Shown: positions 1 through 9,106, counted from the first letter of the stretch. The stretch is DNA of 64,000 nucleotides from an uncultured Alistipes sp. (GCA_944321175.1 CALUKI010000012.1:1-64000); one strand, 5' to 3'. Numbers and translations are program-made. The notes: generated by a model from the sequence alone, not told the origin.

Positions 1-1
1 C

Positions 2-388
2 GACACGCGCCGCTGCCGGGCCACCCGTATGCAGAATGTGGATCCCTGGTCGGTTCTTCTCCCGTTTGGAGAAGATTGGGTACTGGTCAAAGGCGCATGC
101 GACTCAATGCGGCTGGATTTCGCCCGGCTCTGGAACCGCACAACCGGGGAAGTGCTGCGCATCTGTCCCGGAATGTTCGGCAGCGAAAAGCTCGAACACA
201 TCGGACGGCTGAGCGACGGCCGTGTGGTGCTGACCACGCTCCGTTCCCATGTGGGGCAAGTCGTGCACTTTTCCGCAGATTTCTGGAATTTTCTCCGCAC
301 GGCCAGCCGTCCGCAAACTCTGGAGCCAATGCAACCCTACGAAACACTCTATCCAGATATTCCGCTGACACTGCCCGAAAGATCATAA
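2..388 (+). CDS. 3' end of an unidentified gene, cut by the window edge
   Basis: The frame is open from the first base of the window to a stop at 386-388, so this is probably the C-terminal end of a longer protein. The first ATG inside the window, at 29, need not be the true start. About 120 residues are visible, with aromatic-rich alternating strands such as WNRTTGEVLRI and GRLSDGRVVLTTL. This resembles blades of a beta-propeller or another all-beta sheet, but no family is recognised with confidence. There is no signal peptide or membrane segment in the visible part. It converges with the minus-strand tRNA-Leu, and the hairpin at 478-519 lies between them. The codon choice matches neighbouring genes. 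The function is unknown. Confidence 0.45.
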   Translation, partial: DTRRCRATRMQNVDPWSVLLPFGEDWVLVKGACDSMRLDFARLWNRTTGEVLRICPGMFGSEKLEHIGRLSDGRVVLTTLRSHVGQVVHFSADFWNFLRTASRPQTLEPMQPYETLYPDIPLTLPERS

Positions 389-477
389 TAAAACATGCGC
401 ATGATTGGGTAAAAGAGGTGGATTAAAACATCATTCACAGCACGTGTGGGGAAAATGTGGGGGAAATCCAGAAAATA

Positions 478-519
478 AAAATCGCTTAATCTTTATATAT
501 CAACAGATTAAGCGATTTT
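478..519 (-). terminator. Hairpin terminator downstream of tRNA-Leu
   Basis: A perfect 14-bp inverted repeat (478-491 paired with 506-519) flanks a 14-nt AT-rich loop. Read on the minus strand, the second arm runs into a T-rich stretch directly after the tRNA 3' end. It could also stop plus-strand transcription from the gene ending at 388. Confidence 0.7.
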
Positions 520-524
520 CCTAG

Positions 525-608
525 TACCCAGAGCCGGGGTCGAACCGGCACGATATTGCTATCATTGGTGTTTGAGACCAACGCGTCTACCGATTCCGCC
601 ATCTGGGC
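525..608 (-). tRNA. tRNA-Leu (anticodon CAA)
   Basis: On the minus strand an 84-nt sequence folds as a type II tRNA with a long variable arm. The acceptor GCCCAGA pairs with TCTGGGT (one G-U at the first pair). The D-loop reads GGCGGAATCGGTAGACG, the anticodon stem TTGGT/ACCAA encloses CTCAAAC, and the T-arm is GGTTCGACCCC. The central triplet CAA reads the Leu codon UUG. The discriminator base is A and the CCA end is not encoded, as is common in Bacteroidota. A near-perfect promoter lies about 30 bp upstream and a hairpin terminator follows. Confidence 0.95.
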
Positions 609-639
609 TTTCCTGTCTCATTTTGTGGGATCGGGAGCA

Positions 640-670
640 CAAATGTACGGATTAATTCGCAATTTGCAAA
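640..670 (-). promoter_or_regulatory. Bacteroidota promoter for tRNA-Leu
   Basis: On the minus strand a TTTG (667-670) is followed after exactly 19 nt by TACATTTG (640-647), matching the primary sigma-factor consensus TTTG-n19-TAnnTTTG. The tRNA 5' end lies 31 bp downstream. Confidence 0.8.
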
Positions 671-1041
671 TTCTCGATGCGGAAAATTCTTCTTTGCCGG
701 ATATTTTCAGACCGTTGTCCCGCTGTCCGTTAAGATCTCCCCTCATTCCGAAAAAACACCTCCTCGCTGCCTTCTCCCTTTTTCCGCGTGTGTTTCCGAT
801 CCGTTTTATCCCTCTTGTCCCTTCCGGTCTCTGTCTCGGAGATGGAAGTGACCGGAGATGGTTCCCTCCTTATCTTTTGGACAAGATGGAAGGGAGGTGC
901 AGTGTGTGCGGCCCTGTCTTCGGCCGCGTTGCCTCTACCTTCGCGGATGGCCCTCCCCGAAACGGCACCCTTGTCTCGGACGTCCCGCCAGGCGGGTGCG
1001 GAAACCCTGCCCAGGTGCCGAATGACCAGTCGATGCGGAAA
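671..1041. other. Non-coding stretch between the tRNA promoter and uvrC
   Basis: No convincing gene is seen in these roughly 370 bases. The open frames that cross it are antisense extensions of uvrC. An imperfect hairpin around 872-897 (CCCTCC ... GGGAGG arms) could be a weak uvrC terminator. A small CCCGCC/GGCGGG hairpin lies near 982-994. Confidence 0.5.
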
Positions 1042-2868
1042 TCACATCTGTGCGAAGTGTTCGCGCAGGCGGCGTGTTTTGGCTGCTCCGATCAACCGTG
1101 CCAACTCCTCATCCGAAGCTTCGCGGATGCGGGCGACAGTCCGGAAATGCGACAGCAGCGTTTCGATTGTCCGGGCTCCGATGCCGTCAATCTCCTCCAG
1201 TTCGCTTTTCAGAAAGTTTTTGCTCCGTTTCTGCCGGTGGAACGTGATGCCGAAGCGGTGCGCCTCATCGCGGATGTGGCAGACGACCTTGAGCGGTTCG
1301 CCCGTGCGGCTCAGGTAGTAGGGCATGGAATCCCCCGGATAGTAGATCTCTTCGAGCCGTTTGGCCAGTCCGACGATCGGAACCTGTTTCTCGATTCCCA
1401 GTTCGCACAGGACGGCATAGGCGTTCGACAGCTGTCCCTTTCCGCCATCGACGATCACCAGATCGGGCAGCTCCGCACCTTCGGCCATGAGACGTGTATA
1501 GCGGCGGAAGACGATCTCCCGCATCGAGGCGAAGTCGTCGGCCCCGACGACCGTCTTGATGTTGAAATGCCGGTACTCCTTGCGTGACGGCCGGCCGTCA
1601 CGGAAGACGACGCACGAGGCTACGGGGTTGGTTCCCTGCAGGTTGGAGTTGTCGAAGCACTCGATGTGGCGCGGCTGCCTCGGCAGCCGCAACTCCTTTT
1701 GCATGGCATTCATCAGACGCTCCGTATGGCGTTCCGGATTCTTGATTTCGAGGTTTTTGAGTTGTTCGGCGCGGTAGATGCGTGCGCTGCGTTCCGAAAA
1801 GGCCAGCAGGTCGGCCTTTTCGCCGCGTTTCGGAACGGTGAAGACGACGCCGTCGAAGAGTTGTGCGGCCGACGGCAGAAACGGCACGATTACCTCGTGG
1901 GCGAGCTTTCCGCCGGCAAATGTCTCGGCAAAGTGCTGGATCGCAAGCGACAGCATCTGTGCGCGGTCGGTGTCGATGCCCGGCGCAAGCCGGATCGTCG
2001 AGACGGCCGTGATCGAACCGTTTCGGATACGCAGAAAATTGCAGTAGGCCGCCTCGGCATGCTCCTCTTCGATGAGCGAAAAGACATCGACATCGACGAT
2101 GCGGGCGCTGACGATGACCGACCGCGCCGAATAGTTCTCCAGCGCATCGAGACGCGATTTGAACCGTTGCGCCGCTTCGAACTGCAGCGCTTCGGCGGCA
2201 CGCTGCATTTCGCCTTCGAGGTAGGTGCGCACGGGGCGCAGGTCGCCTTTGAGGACGGCGATGGCCATGTCGAGCAGCTGTTGGTATTCTTCAGCGCTTT
2301 GTGCTCCGATGCAGGGGCCCTTGCAGTTGCCCAGATGGTATTGCAGGCAGACGCCGTAACGTCCGCGGGCGATGGCTTCGGGCGTGAGGTTGAGCGAGCA
2401 GCTGCGCAGCGGAATCACTTCGCGGATGAACTCCAGAATGCTGTGCTGCATCGCGACCGACGAGTAGGGGCCGAAGTAGAGCGAGCCGTCGCGCTGCAGT
2501 TGCCGGGTGGACTGGATGCGGGGGAAATTTTCACGGCGCACGACGATCCACGGATAGGTCTTGTCGTCCTTGAGCAGGATGTTGTATCGGGGTTGGAGCT
2601 CCTTGATGAGCGAGTTCTCAAGCAGCAGGGCATCGGTCTCGTTATCGACGACGATATGGCGGATCCCGACGATCTGCCGGACCATGACCCGTACTTTCGG
2701 TGCATGGTCCCTGCTCTGCATGAAATACGAGGAGACGCGTTTGCGGAGGCTTTTTGCCTTGCCGACATAGATGATCGTCCCCGTGCGGTCGAGAAACTGA
2801 TAGACCCCGGGTTTGAGCGGCAGCAGGGCCACCTGTTCCTTGAGCGGCAGATGATCGGACTGTTCCAT
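1042..2868 (-). CDS. uvrC: UvrABC excinuclease subunit C
   Basis: UvrC is the nuclease of nucleotide excision repair and cuts on both sides of a UvrB-bound lesion. The 608-residue length is normal. The N-terminal GIY-YIG nuclease is visible as KPGVYQF (19-25) and IIYVGKAKSLRKR (from 32). A UVR/UvrB-binding helix pair with EGEMQRAAEALQFEAAQRF lies around residue 215. The RNase H-like second nuclease follows, with IECFDNSN near 400 and IVDGGKGQL near 480. The C-terminus is a helix-hairpin-helix pair (SELEEIDGIGARTIETLL). It lies 24 bp after the cation exchanger gene on the same strand and is probably co-transcribed from the repeat-borne promoter at 3873-3904. Confidence 0.97.
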   Translation of the reverse strand: MEQSDHLPLKEQVALLPLKPGVYQFLDRTGTIIYVGKAKSLRKRVSSYFMQSRDHAPKVRVMVRQIVGIRHIVVDNETDALLLENSLIKELQPRYNILLKDDKTYPWIVVRRENFPRIQSTRQLQRDGSLYFGPYSSVAMQHSILEFIREVIPLRSCSLNLTPEAIARGRYGVCLQYHLGNCKGPCIGAQSAEEYQQLLDMAIAVLKGDLRPVRTYLEGEMQRAAEALQFEAAQRFKSRLDALENYSARSVIVSARIVDVDVFSLIEEEHAEAAYCNFLRIRNGSITAVSTIRLAPGIDTDRAQMLSLAIQHFAETFAGGKLAHEVIVPFLPSAAQLFDGVVFTVPKRGEKADLLAFSERSARIYRAEQLKNLEIKNPERHTERLMNAMQKELRLPRQPRHIECFDNSNLQGTNPVASCVVFRDGRPSRKEYRHFNIKTVVGADDFASMREIVFRRYTRLMAEGAELPDLVIVDGGKGQLSNAYAVLCELGIEKQVPIVGLAKRLEEIYYPGDSMPYYLSRTGEPLKVVCHIRDEAHRFGITFHRQKRSKNFLKSELEEIDGIGARTIETLLSHFRTVARIREASDEELARLIGAAKTRRLREHFAQM

Positions 2869-2892
2869 GGCGGCAGGTTTTCGGTCAGGGTG

Positions 2893-3846
2893 TTATCTGA
2901 GAAGCCACACGAGGTAGCCGCCGTAGATCAGCAGGAAGGCGGCTCCCTCCCAACGGTCGAGCATGCGGCGGCGGAAGGTAAAGGCGGCGGCGAAGAGCAG
3001 CAGTGCGCTGAGCACGACCATCCCCAATGTGACGGCATCGATTCCGCCCGGTGTGAGCGGCATGGCCGTAGCGCTCAGGCCGAGGATCAGCAGGATGTTG
3101 GCGATGTTCGACCCGACGACATTCCCCAGTGCGATGTCTGTCCGCCCTTTGTAAACGGATACGGCCGAAGAGGCAAGTTCGGGCAACGACGTGCCGCCGG
3201 CAACGAGCGTGATGGCGATGACGGATTCGCTGATACCGAGCTTTCGGGCGATCGCCACGGCATTCCGGAGGAACATCTCGCCTCCGAGGATCAGTGCGCC
3301 GAGGCCGCCGAGAATCATCAGGGCCATGAGCCATCCGTTGGTTGTGCGGGGTGTGGTGCCGGTCTCCTCCTGACGGCCGGCGTTTTCACGCCGTGCGGCT
3401 TGTGCGGCCGTCCATACGGTCAGCACATAGAGTGCCAGCATGACGAATCCTTCGATTCGCCCGATGCGGGGCTCGGCGCCGAAGAGTGCATCCGCGAGGA
3501 CGATGCAGAGAATCAGGGAGGCTCCCACGCCGATGGGAAGATCGCGGCGGATATTGCCTGCCGTCAGCGGCAGGGGGCGTATGAGGGCGCAGACGCCCAG
3601 AATGAAGAAGGCATTGAAGATGTTGGATCCCACGACATTGCCGACGGCCATGTCGCCTTGGCCTTCGAGTGCCGAGAGAAAGCTGACGACCAGTTCGGGC
3701 GTTGAGGTTCCGACGGCCACGATGGTCAGCCCGATGAGGAATCCCGGTACGCGGAAGCGGGCTGCCAGAGCGACCGATCCGTCGGTAAGGTAGTTGGCTC
3801 CGGCAAGAATCAATGCCAGTCCGATGAGAAGCCCAAGAAATTCCAT
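2893..3846 (-). CDS. CaCA-family Na+/Ca2+ exchanger (YrbG-like)
   Basis: Inner-membrane cation antiporter of about 317 residues and roughly ten membrane segments. The two inverted alpha-repeats of the family are clear: GTSTPELVVS with GNVVGSNIFN in the first half, and GGTSLPELASS with GNVVGSNIAN in the second. The glutamates in the PEL motifs bind the ion. The start at 3846 (MEFLGLLIGLALILAGANYL) is preferred. An in-frame upstream ATG at 3903 would add only the translated promoter repeat, and that ATG lies upstream of the expected transcript start. The family exchanges Na+ for Ca2+ or a related cation; the substrate here is not proven. The gene precedes uvrC by 24 bp. Confidence 0.93.
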   Translation of the reverse strand: MEFLGLLIGLALILAGANYLTDGSVALAARFRVPGFLIGLTIVAVGTSTPELVVSFLSALEGQGDMAVGNVVGSNIFNAFFILGVCALIRPLPLTAGNIRRDLPIGVGASLILCIVLADALFGAEPRIGRIEGFVMLALYVLTVWTAAQAARRENAGRQEETGTTPRTTNGWLMALMILGGLGALILGGEMFLRNAVAIARKLGISESVIAITLVAGGTSLPELASSAVSVYKGRTDIALGNVVGSNIANILLILGLSATAMPLTPGGIDAVTLGMVVLSALLLFAAAFTFRRRMLDRWEGAAFLLIYGGYLVWLLR

Positions 3847-3872
3847 GTTGTTCCAGCTGTTCGATTTTCGGT

Positions 3873-3904
3873 CAAAGATACGAAAAGTCGGGCGCAGAAG
3901 CAAA
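3873..3904 (-). promoter_or_regulatory. Repeat-borne promoter for the exchanger-uvrC operon
   Basis: On the minus strand TTTG (3901-3904) and TATCTTTG (3873-3880) are separated by 20 nt, a good match to the Bacteroidota consensus. The expected transcript start would be about 20 nt upstream of the ATG at 3846. Confidence 0.7.
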
Positions 3905-3974
3905 TGGCGGTTCGATTCTGCCGGAACGGAGTATCTAAGGCACAGCCAAAGATACGAAAAGTCGGGCGCAAAGA
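3873..3974 (-). repeat. Interspersed promoter repeat, locus A (one full and one partial unit)
   Basis: Two copies of a unit that starts CAAAGATACGAAAAGTCG on the plus strand begin at 3873 and 3947, giving a period of 74 bp. The second copy fades after about 28 bp. The same unit recurs at 9107-9385 and 16330-16560, with a period of 85-86 bp. Locus A is shorter because it lacks most of the GAAAAC/GTTTTC hairpin segment. Both copies here keep an intact TATCTTTG on the minus strand, reading toward the exchanger gene. Confidence 0.85.
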
Positions 3975-4117
3975 CCGGTTTTTGTTTATGGAATCGGTAA
4001 AATACGTTTCGTTATTGTCGAAAAGTTCCTGAAACCATCGTCCGACAAACTCTTCGATCGGAGCCATGACATTTTCTCCGTTTTTTTCGTACCTTGAACG
4101 CCCGAAAGCGGAACGAG

Positions 4118-4549
4118 ATGATACGGATATACGAAACAACGGAAAAATCCCGACGTGTGGCGACGGCCGTAGATCGGCTGCTGCGACAGCTTGCTGCGGC
4201 ATTGCCGTCCTTTGATGAAGAGCGGTTGGGCCGGATCGCAGCGGCCCCCGATACGCATTTGCTCCTCGCGGAGACCGCCGACAGCCGGATTGTCGGGATG
4301 TTGAGCGTGGCGCTTTATGACGTGCCGTCGGGCCGCAGGGCCTGGATCGAGGATGTCGTTGTGGATGCCGATGCGCGCGGCGCCGGTATCGGCGAACGGC
4401 TGGTGCGGGAGGCATTGACGCTTGCACATCGCGAAGGAGCCGCGAAGGTTCTGCTGACCTCGAATGCTGCGCGGCAGGCCGCACACCGTCTCTATGAGCG
4501 GGTCGGGTTCGTCCGCTACGACACCGACCTGTTCCGTTACGAATTTTGA
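4118..4549 (+). CDS. GNAT-family N-acetyltransferase
   Basis: A 143-residue single-domain GNAT enzyme that should transfer an acetyl group from acetyl-CoA to an amine. The acetyl-CoA pyrophosphate loop is ARGAGIGERLVREAL around residue 88, after the core strand AWIEDVVVDADA. The C-terminal AAHRLYERVGFVRYD is the usual motif B end. The substrate cannot be told. The start at 4118 is chosen because the frame's earlier ATG (4094) adds only eight charged residues. The gene stands alone, diverging from the exchanger-uvrC operon and convergent with the DUF2156 gene. Confidence 0.88.
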   Translation: MIRIYETTEKSRRVATAVDRLLRQLAAALPSFDEERLGRIAAAPDTHLLLAETADSRIVGMLSVALYDVPSGRRAWIEDVVVDADARGAGIGERLVREALTLAHREGAAKVLLTSNAARQAAHRLYERVGFVRYDTDLFRYEF

Positions 4550-4651
4550 CGGCGTGTGCTTCTCCTGCCTTGCGGCCGATGACGCGGTTTTCTGATCGGA
4601 CGGCCCGCGGGGAGCCGCAAGGGGCGTTTCTCCCTCTCGGTGCCGGCCGGT

Positions 4652-6019
4652 TTATTCGTTTTGTGCCTTGTCGCCGAGTTCGAGCGTTTCGGCCGTAAAC
4701 GGTTCGTCGTCGAGCGGCAGGATCATTGCGCGGTCGGCTGCCGCATCCCCCGTTCCGAAATCGAACGCATCGCGAGTGCGGAAACGCACGGGAATGTCGC
4801 CCGCGAATCCGAATCCCGCATACCAGCGGCGCAGGGATTCGTCGCCCGGAATGAGGGCTGCCAGCCGGAACCCCTCGGTGCGGCATGCGTTGAGGGCCCG
4901 ATGCAGCAATCCTCCCGCCAATCCCTGCCTGCGGTATTCGGGTGCCGTAGCGACACCATAGATGTATGCCGTATCGCCGAAGGGAATCACATGCAGCATG
5001 GCGGCGATCCTCCCCTCCCGCCGCTCGGCATAAAGCCGCCGGGGGTCGTAACGGGCAAGCAGGTACTGTTCGATGTAGTCGTCGCTGTCGTCGAAGCACT
5101 CCCGCCACAGCGCCCGGATCTGCAACCGTTCCTCGTCGAGCCGCTGGGCCGTGAGTTTCGGCTGGAGGAAGGCCGGATGGTAGGAGAGTTTCGACTGGCG
5201 CAGGCCGTCGAGTCCGAGATCCTCCTCGCGGTCGATGAGCGTATAGTTTTCAGGCAGGTGCTGCGCGAAGAGTTGGTTGATCATCGTGAAGGCCCCGTCG
5301 TAATGCGTGTCGGCCTTTTCGACGTGCACGCAGAAGGCGTGGTCGTTGATGGCCGAACCGAAGGTGAACGCCGCAAGCGTATCCCCCACGAAAAGCGCTC
5401 CGCCCTGCAATTCCAGCTCCTCGAAATGGTCGAACGCCCGCTGCATGGCGCATTGTTCGGCCGTCAGCTCCGAACGGTGTCCTTCGTGCTGGGCCCGCCA
5501 TTCGCGTTCGAGCCGCATGCATTCGGTAATCAGCGCCGGAGTGAGCGGTTCGTACCGATACTCGTACATCGCCTCGAAGCGGTTGACATGGTTCCGTTTG
5601 GGCTGGTATTTCCGTCCGGCAAGGTTCCGCAGGTCGGCGGCATTGTAAACATAATCCTCGTAGTCGCGGTTGCGCCAGATGCCGAATTCCGGATGGGCCT
5701 GTCGCACCGCATCGGCGCCCTCCCGCGTGAGTCCCGAAAGCCGCAGCGGTTGCCCGAATTGCCGGGCATCGGCTTCGAGCCGCGGAATGAGGTGTGTGAA
5801 ATCGCCCGTCCCGAGCGGCTGCATGTAGCCGATGTGACGGCTGCCGTCGATGTAGAAGCGGATGAGCAGGAATCCCTCCTCGATACACCATGCACTGCGG
5901 TAGGTACCTTCCCAGCAATACATGTTGGCGAAGGCCAGGTCACAGTTGCAGATGCCTGAAGATCGGGTATATTGTTCGATGGCGGCCTTGTCTTCGAGCC
6001 GCACGGGATGAAATTCCAT
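4652..6019 (-). CDS. DUF2156 / GNAT two-domain protein
   Basis: A 455-residue soluble protein with two acyltransferase-like parts. Residues 1 to about 300 match DUF2156, the cytosolic domain related to the C-terminal lysyl-transfer domain of MprF, with features such as KYQPKRNHVNRFE and LIDREEDLGLDGLRQSKLSY. From about 320 a GNAT domain follows, with YIYGVATAPEYRRQGLAGGL as the acetyl-CoA loop. The start at 6019 (MEFHPVRLEDK) is 7 bp after the stop of the LTA-synthase-like gene, so the two are co-transcribed with nadC. It probably acts on an aminoacyl- or acyl-linked substrate. A link to envelope modification is suggested only by the neighbour. Confidence 0.85.
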   Translation of the reverse strand: MEFHPVRLEDKAAIEQYTRSSGICNCDLAFANMYCWEGTYRSAWCIEEGFLLIRFYIDGSRHIGYMQPLGTGDFTHLIPRLEADARQFGQPLRLSGLTREGADAVRQAHPEFGIWRNRDYEDYVYNAADLRNLAGRKYQPKRNHVNRFEAMYEYRYEPLTPALITECMRLEREWRAQHEGHRSELTAEQCAMQRAFDHFEELELQGGALFVGDTLAAFTFGSAINDHAFCVHVEKADTHYDGAFTMINQLFAQHLPENYTLIDREEDLGLDGLRQSKLSYHPAFLQPKLTAQRLDEERLQIRALWRECFDDSDDYIEQYLLARYDPRRLYAERREGRIAAMLHVIPFGDTAYIYGVATAPEYRRQGLAGGLLHRALNACRTEGFRLAALIPGDESLRRWYAGFGFAGDIPVRFRTRDAFDFGTGDAAADRAMILPLDDEPFTAETLELGDKAQNE

Positions 6020-6026
6020 AGGATGG

Positions 6027-7979
6027 TTATTCGACGGTGAACGCCTTGTGTTCGATATGTGAATAATACTGTTGGATGAAGGCCCGGATCTGTCGTTCCA
6101 GCGCCTCGGTTCCGGCCGTCGGTGCGAGCGGCCGGCTGCGTTGGATGTCGGCGATGTCGTAGATTCCCGTGACGCGCCGTTCGTCGAAGAAGAGAACCCG
6201 ATTGTCGGTTGCCGCTTCGAACCCGTTGTCGTAACAGAGCGCGAAACTGCCGCCGTCGGGGGCCGGTTCGCGGAAGAGGTCGCGGCCGAAGGCGAAATAG
6301 GGCTCGTCGTCGCACCCCGTGAGTCCGAGCAGTGTCGGCATGAGGTCGATCTGCGAGACCGCTGCGCGGCACTCCCCGCGCAGCGATCCGTCGGGCGTAT
6401 AGAGGAATCCGATGATGTGGTGGTTGCCGGGGAACGTTCGTGTGACCTCGGCGAATTTCTCACTCGATACATGATCGGCAACGAATACAAAAACCGTGCG
6501 CCGGAACCATGCCTCTTCGTGGAAACGGTCGAAAAATGCGCGGAAAGCGTTGTCGGTGTAGGCCACGCATTTGTGGTTGCGGGTAAGGCCGTCGGGCAGG
6601 CGGTCGCGCCATGCGTCGGGTACGACGAAGGGGTGGTGCGACGAAAGCGTGAAGAGCGATGCGAAAAAGGGCTCTTGCAACCCGCCCCCGCTCAACTCTT
6701 CGCCCAGAAACTGCAGGAAGGGGCCATCCCAGATGCCCCAATAGCCGTCGAAATCCTTCGTACCGTGCTTCTCTTCATACTCTTCGCGGCTGTAGAGGTG
6801 TTCGATGCCGGCCGACCGGGCATAGGCGCCGAATCCCATCGATCCGGCCGACGATCCGCAGAAGAAAGCCGTTTCGTATCCTTTGTCGCGCAGGATGCGG
6901 GGCAGCTGGCGGGTCGGAGCCAGCGCCTGCGGCATCAGTACGAAGGGGGTCTTGAACGAAGGGATCGACCCCAGTACGGCCGGCAGGGCCTGAATCGACC
7001 GCGAGCCGTTGGCGTACATGCGGGTAAAGCAGTATCCCTGCTGCATGAGCGAATCCAGAAACGGCGTAAATCCCTTGTCCGGCAGGTTGGCGTAGAGATC
7101 GGGCGAGAGGTGTGCGGAGTGTTCGGCCGACATGCTCTCCATGACGAAGAGGACGATGTTGCGGCCGGCCAGCGGCGCCTTGCCGACGGAGTCGGGACGA
7201 TGGAGGGGCGAGTAGATGCTTTCGAGTTCTTCGGGTGTATAGTAACGTTGATACTCCACGCCTCCGCCCTGACCGACGGTCCGCAGGATGCAGAAGGGAT
7301 TCGACAGAATCAGATTGGCGCGGTCGTTGTCCGAGGCGTAGAGGGTGGCGTTCGAGAGGGTGATGGGCCGGGTCATGCGTGTCATGCCGCCGCGCATGCC
7401 GGTAATGGCGAGAAGTGCCGCAACGACCAGCAGCGCCGCGCCGCCGCCGTAGTATCCGATTGCCGTGCGGCAGAGCGGTTCGGGGCGTGCTTTGCGGCCG
7501 CCGGCCCATGCCAGCAGGGCGATCAGTGCGATGCCGGCCAGCAGCAGCGGAATGTTCTCGCCGAGGAATTTCCCGACGAGCTGCAGCGAATTGTCGTTCT
7601 CGGCAAAGAAGATCTCTTCGGCGGTGAATCGCTTCTGCGTGTAGCGGAAATAGACGGCATCGGCCAGATTGACCGCCACGACCAGCAGGGCATTGACGAT
7701 TACATAGTAGAAATAGAGCATTCGCTGCCACCAGCGGCGTTCGCGCAGGTGCAGCGGCACGAGCGACAGCAGTACGAGCACGGCATTGGCATAGAGGATC
7801 GAGACGGTGTCGAACTTCCATGCTCCGGCAATCAGCGCCGGCAGCTCTTGGGCCGAGAGTGCTCCGATCGTCGCGAAATTGTAGCGCCAGAAGAGCAGAC
7901 GGCACACCGCCAGCACTGCATAGAGCAGTGCCAGCCGCCATACGAGCAGCGCGACGTGGCTCTTGAAGAATCTTTTCAT
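6027..7979 (-). CDS. LTA synthase-family sulfatase-fold membrane transferase
   Basis: A 650-residue inner-membrane protein with about five N-terminal membrane helices and a large periplasmic alkaline-phosphatase/sulfatase-fold domain. The metal-binding start of the domain is NIVLFVMESMSAEHS around residue 280. The likely nucleophile is a serine in YANGSRSIQALPAVL, where the family uses Thr or Ser. A second metal site is VFVADHVSSEKF. In Gram-negatives such proteins transfer phosphoglycerol or phosphoethanolamine head groups onto envelope glycans or lipids, so this is not necessarily lipoteichoic acid synthesis. The start at 7979 gives a membrane-inserting N-terminus MKRFFKSHVALLVW. It lies between nadC and the DUF2156-GNAT gene. 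Confidence 0.9.
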   Translation of the reverse strand: MKRFFKSHVALLVWRLALLYAVLAVCRLLFWRYNFATIGALSAQELPALIAGAWKFDTVSILYANAVLVLLSLVPLHLRERRWWQRMLYFYYVIVNALLVVAVNLADAVYFRYTQKRFTAEEIFFAENDNSLQLVGKFLGENIPLLLAGIALIALLAWAGGRKARPEPLCRTAIGYYGGGAALLVVAALLAITGMRGGMTRMTRPITLSNATLYASDNDRANLILSNPFCILRTVGQGGGVEYQRYYTPEELESIYSPLHRPDSVGKAPLAGRNIVLFVMESMSAEHSAHLSPDLYANLPDKGFTPFLDSLMQQGYCFTRMYANGSRSIQALPAVLGSIPSFKTPFVLMPQALAPTRQLPRILRDKGYETAFFCGSSAGSMGFGAYARSAGIEHLYSREEYEEKHGTKDFDGYWGIWDGPFLQFLGEELSGGGLQEPFFASLFTLSSHHPFVVPDAWRDRLPDGLTRNHKCVAYTDNAFRAFFDRFHEEAWFRRTVFVFVADHVSSEKFAEVTRTFPGNHHIIGFLYTPDGSLRGECRAAVSQIDLMPTLLGLTGCDDEPYFAFGRDLFREPAPDGGSFALCYDNGFEAATDNRVLFFDERRVTGIYDIADIQRSRPLAPTAGTEALERQIRAFIQQYYSHIEHKAFTVE

Positions 7980-8159
7980 GCACAGCTGGATTTTCCGGTG
8001 CGACGGGCTCCCGCAGCATCTATGTTGCGACTTGCAGCGGGAATTTTTCGTCCTGTCCGTTGGGTGCAGCGTCCGATTGTCGTGTGCCGGGATGCGGACA
8101 ACCCGTTGCATGCGGAAGCGGCTTCTCTCTGGTTCTTCACCTCCCGTTCCTCCGGCCGG

Positions 8160-9014
8160 TTATTCGCACGCCTTGAGCGACATGTCGAGCGAGCGGATCT
8201 GATGGGTGAGTGCCCCTACCGAGATGAAATCCACCCCTGTTTCGGCATAGGTCCGCAGCGTATCGAGCGTGATGCCGCCGCTCGACTCCGTTTCGCAGCG
8301 TCCGGCGACCTTCTCGACGGCGCGGCGTGTCGCTTCGGGCGTGAAGTTGTCGAACATGATGCGATCGACGCCTCCCGCCTCGAATACGAGGTCGATATCC
8401 TCCAGTGTGCGGACTTCGCACTCGATCGGGATCTCCTTGTGATGCTCCTTGAGGTAGGCTTTGGCGCCCCGGATGGCCGGTACGATGCCGCCGGCGAAGT
8501 CGATGTGGTTGTCCTTGAGCAGAACCATGTCGAAGAGCCCCATGCGGTGGTTCTCGCCGCCGCCCAACTTGACGGCCATTTTGTCCAGCACACGCATGCC
8601 GGGCGTCGTCTTGCGCGTGTCGAGTACCTTCGTGCGGAGACCTTCGAGGCGTGCCACATAGACGGCCGTTTGTGTCGCCACGCCGCTCATGCGCTGCATG
8701 ATATTGAGGATGATGCGCTCGGCCTGCAGCAGCGAACGCAATGTGCCGCCCACATAAAAGGCCACATCTCCGGGCTTCACGCGCGTGCCGTCTTCGATCC
8801 GCTGGTCGAACTCGACCGTCGGGTCGAGCCGTTCGAAGACGATGCGGGCGATCTCGATGCCGGCGATGATTCCCTCCTGTTTGCACAACAGCCGCATGCG
8901 GCCGCGTTCCCCGGCCGGGATGCAGCAGAGCGACGTATGGTCGCCGTCGCCGATATCTTCGCGGATGGCGAGGTCGATCAGCGCATCGACATAGGGCTTG
9001 TATTCAGCTTTCAT
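8160..9014 (-). CDS. nadC: Quinolinate phosphoribosyltransferase
   Basis: Converts quinolinate and PRPP to nicotinate mononucleotide in de novo NAD synthesis. The 284-residue length is standard. Diagnostic motifs are RKTTPG (134-139), ENHRMGL (154-160) and KDNHI (167-171), which bind quinolinate and the phosphates, and EVRTLEDIDL further on. The start at 9014 (MKAEYKPYVDALIDLA) fits the family. The open frame extends upstream through repeat locus B, but those residues are not homologous to NadC. It is the first gene of the operon with the LTA-synthase-like and DUF2156 genes, read from the repeat promoter at 9107-9138 with a leader of about 86 nt. Confidence 0.97.
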   Translation of the reverse strand: MKAEYKPYVDALIDLAIREDIGDGDHTSLCCIPAGERGRMRLLCKQEGIIAGIEIARIVFERLDPTVEFDQRIEDGTRVKPGDVAFYVGGTLRSLLQAERIILNIMQRMSGVATQTAVYVARLEGLRTKVLDTRKTTPGMRVLDKMAVKLGGGENHRMGLFDMVLLKDNHIDFAGGIVPAIRGAKAYLKEHHKEIPIECEVRTLEDIDLVFEAGGVDRIMFDNFTPEATRRAVEKVAGRCETESSGGITLDTLRTYAETGVDFISVGALTHQIRSLDMSLKACE

Positions 9015-9106
9015 CTGTATGGTTCGTTTTGGCGGGGCTGTCCGATTCTCCGAAATTTTACCGGAATACAATCGATCGGCGAAGGCCCTTCGCGTCATAT
9101 TTTGGG

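Larger units (their letters stand above)
3847..4117. other. Divergent intergenic region holding repeat locus A
   Basis: The left part holds the promoter-bearing repeat at 3873-3974. The remainder, up to the GNAT start, has no gene. A TACCTTGA near 4090-4097 is a weak -7 candidate for the plus-strand GNAT gene. Confidence 0.5.
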
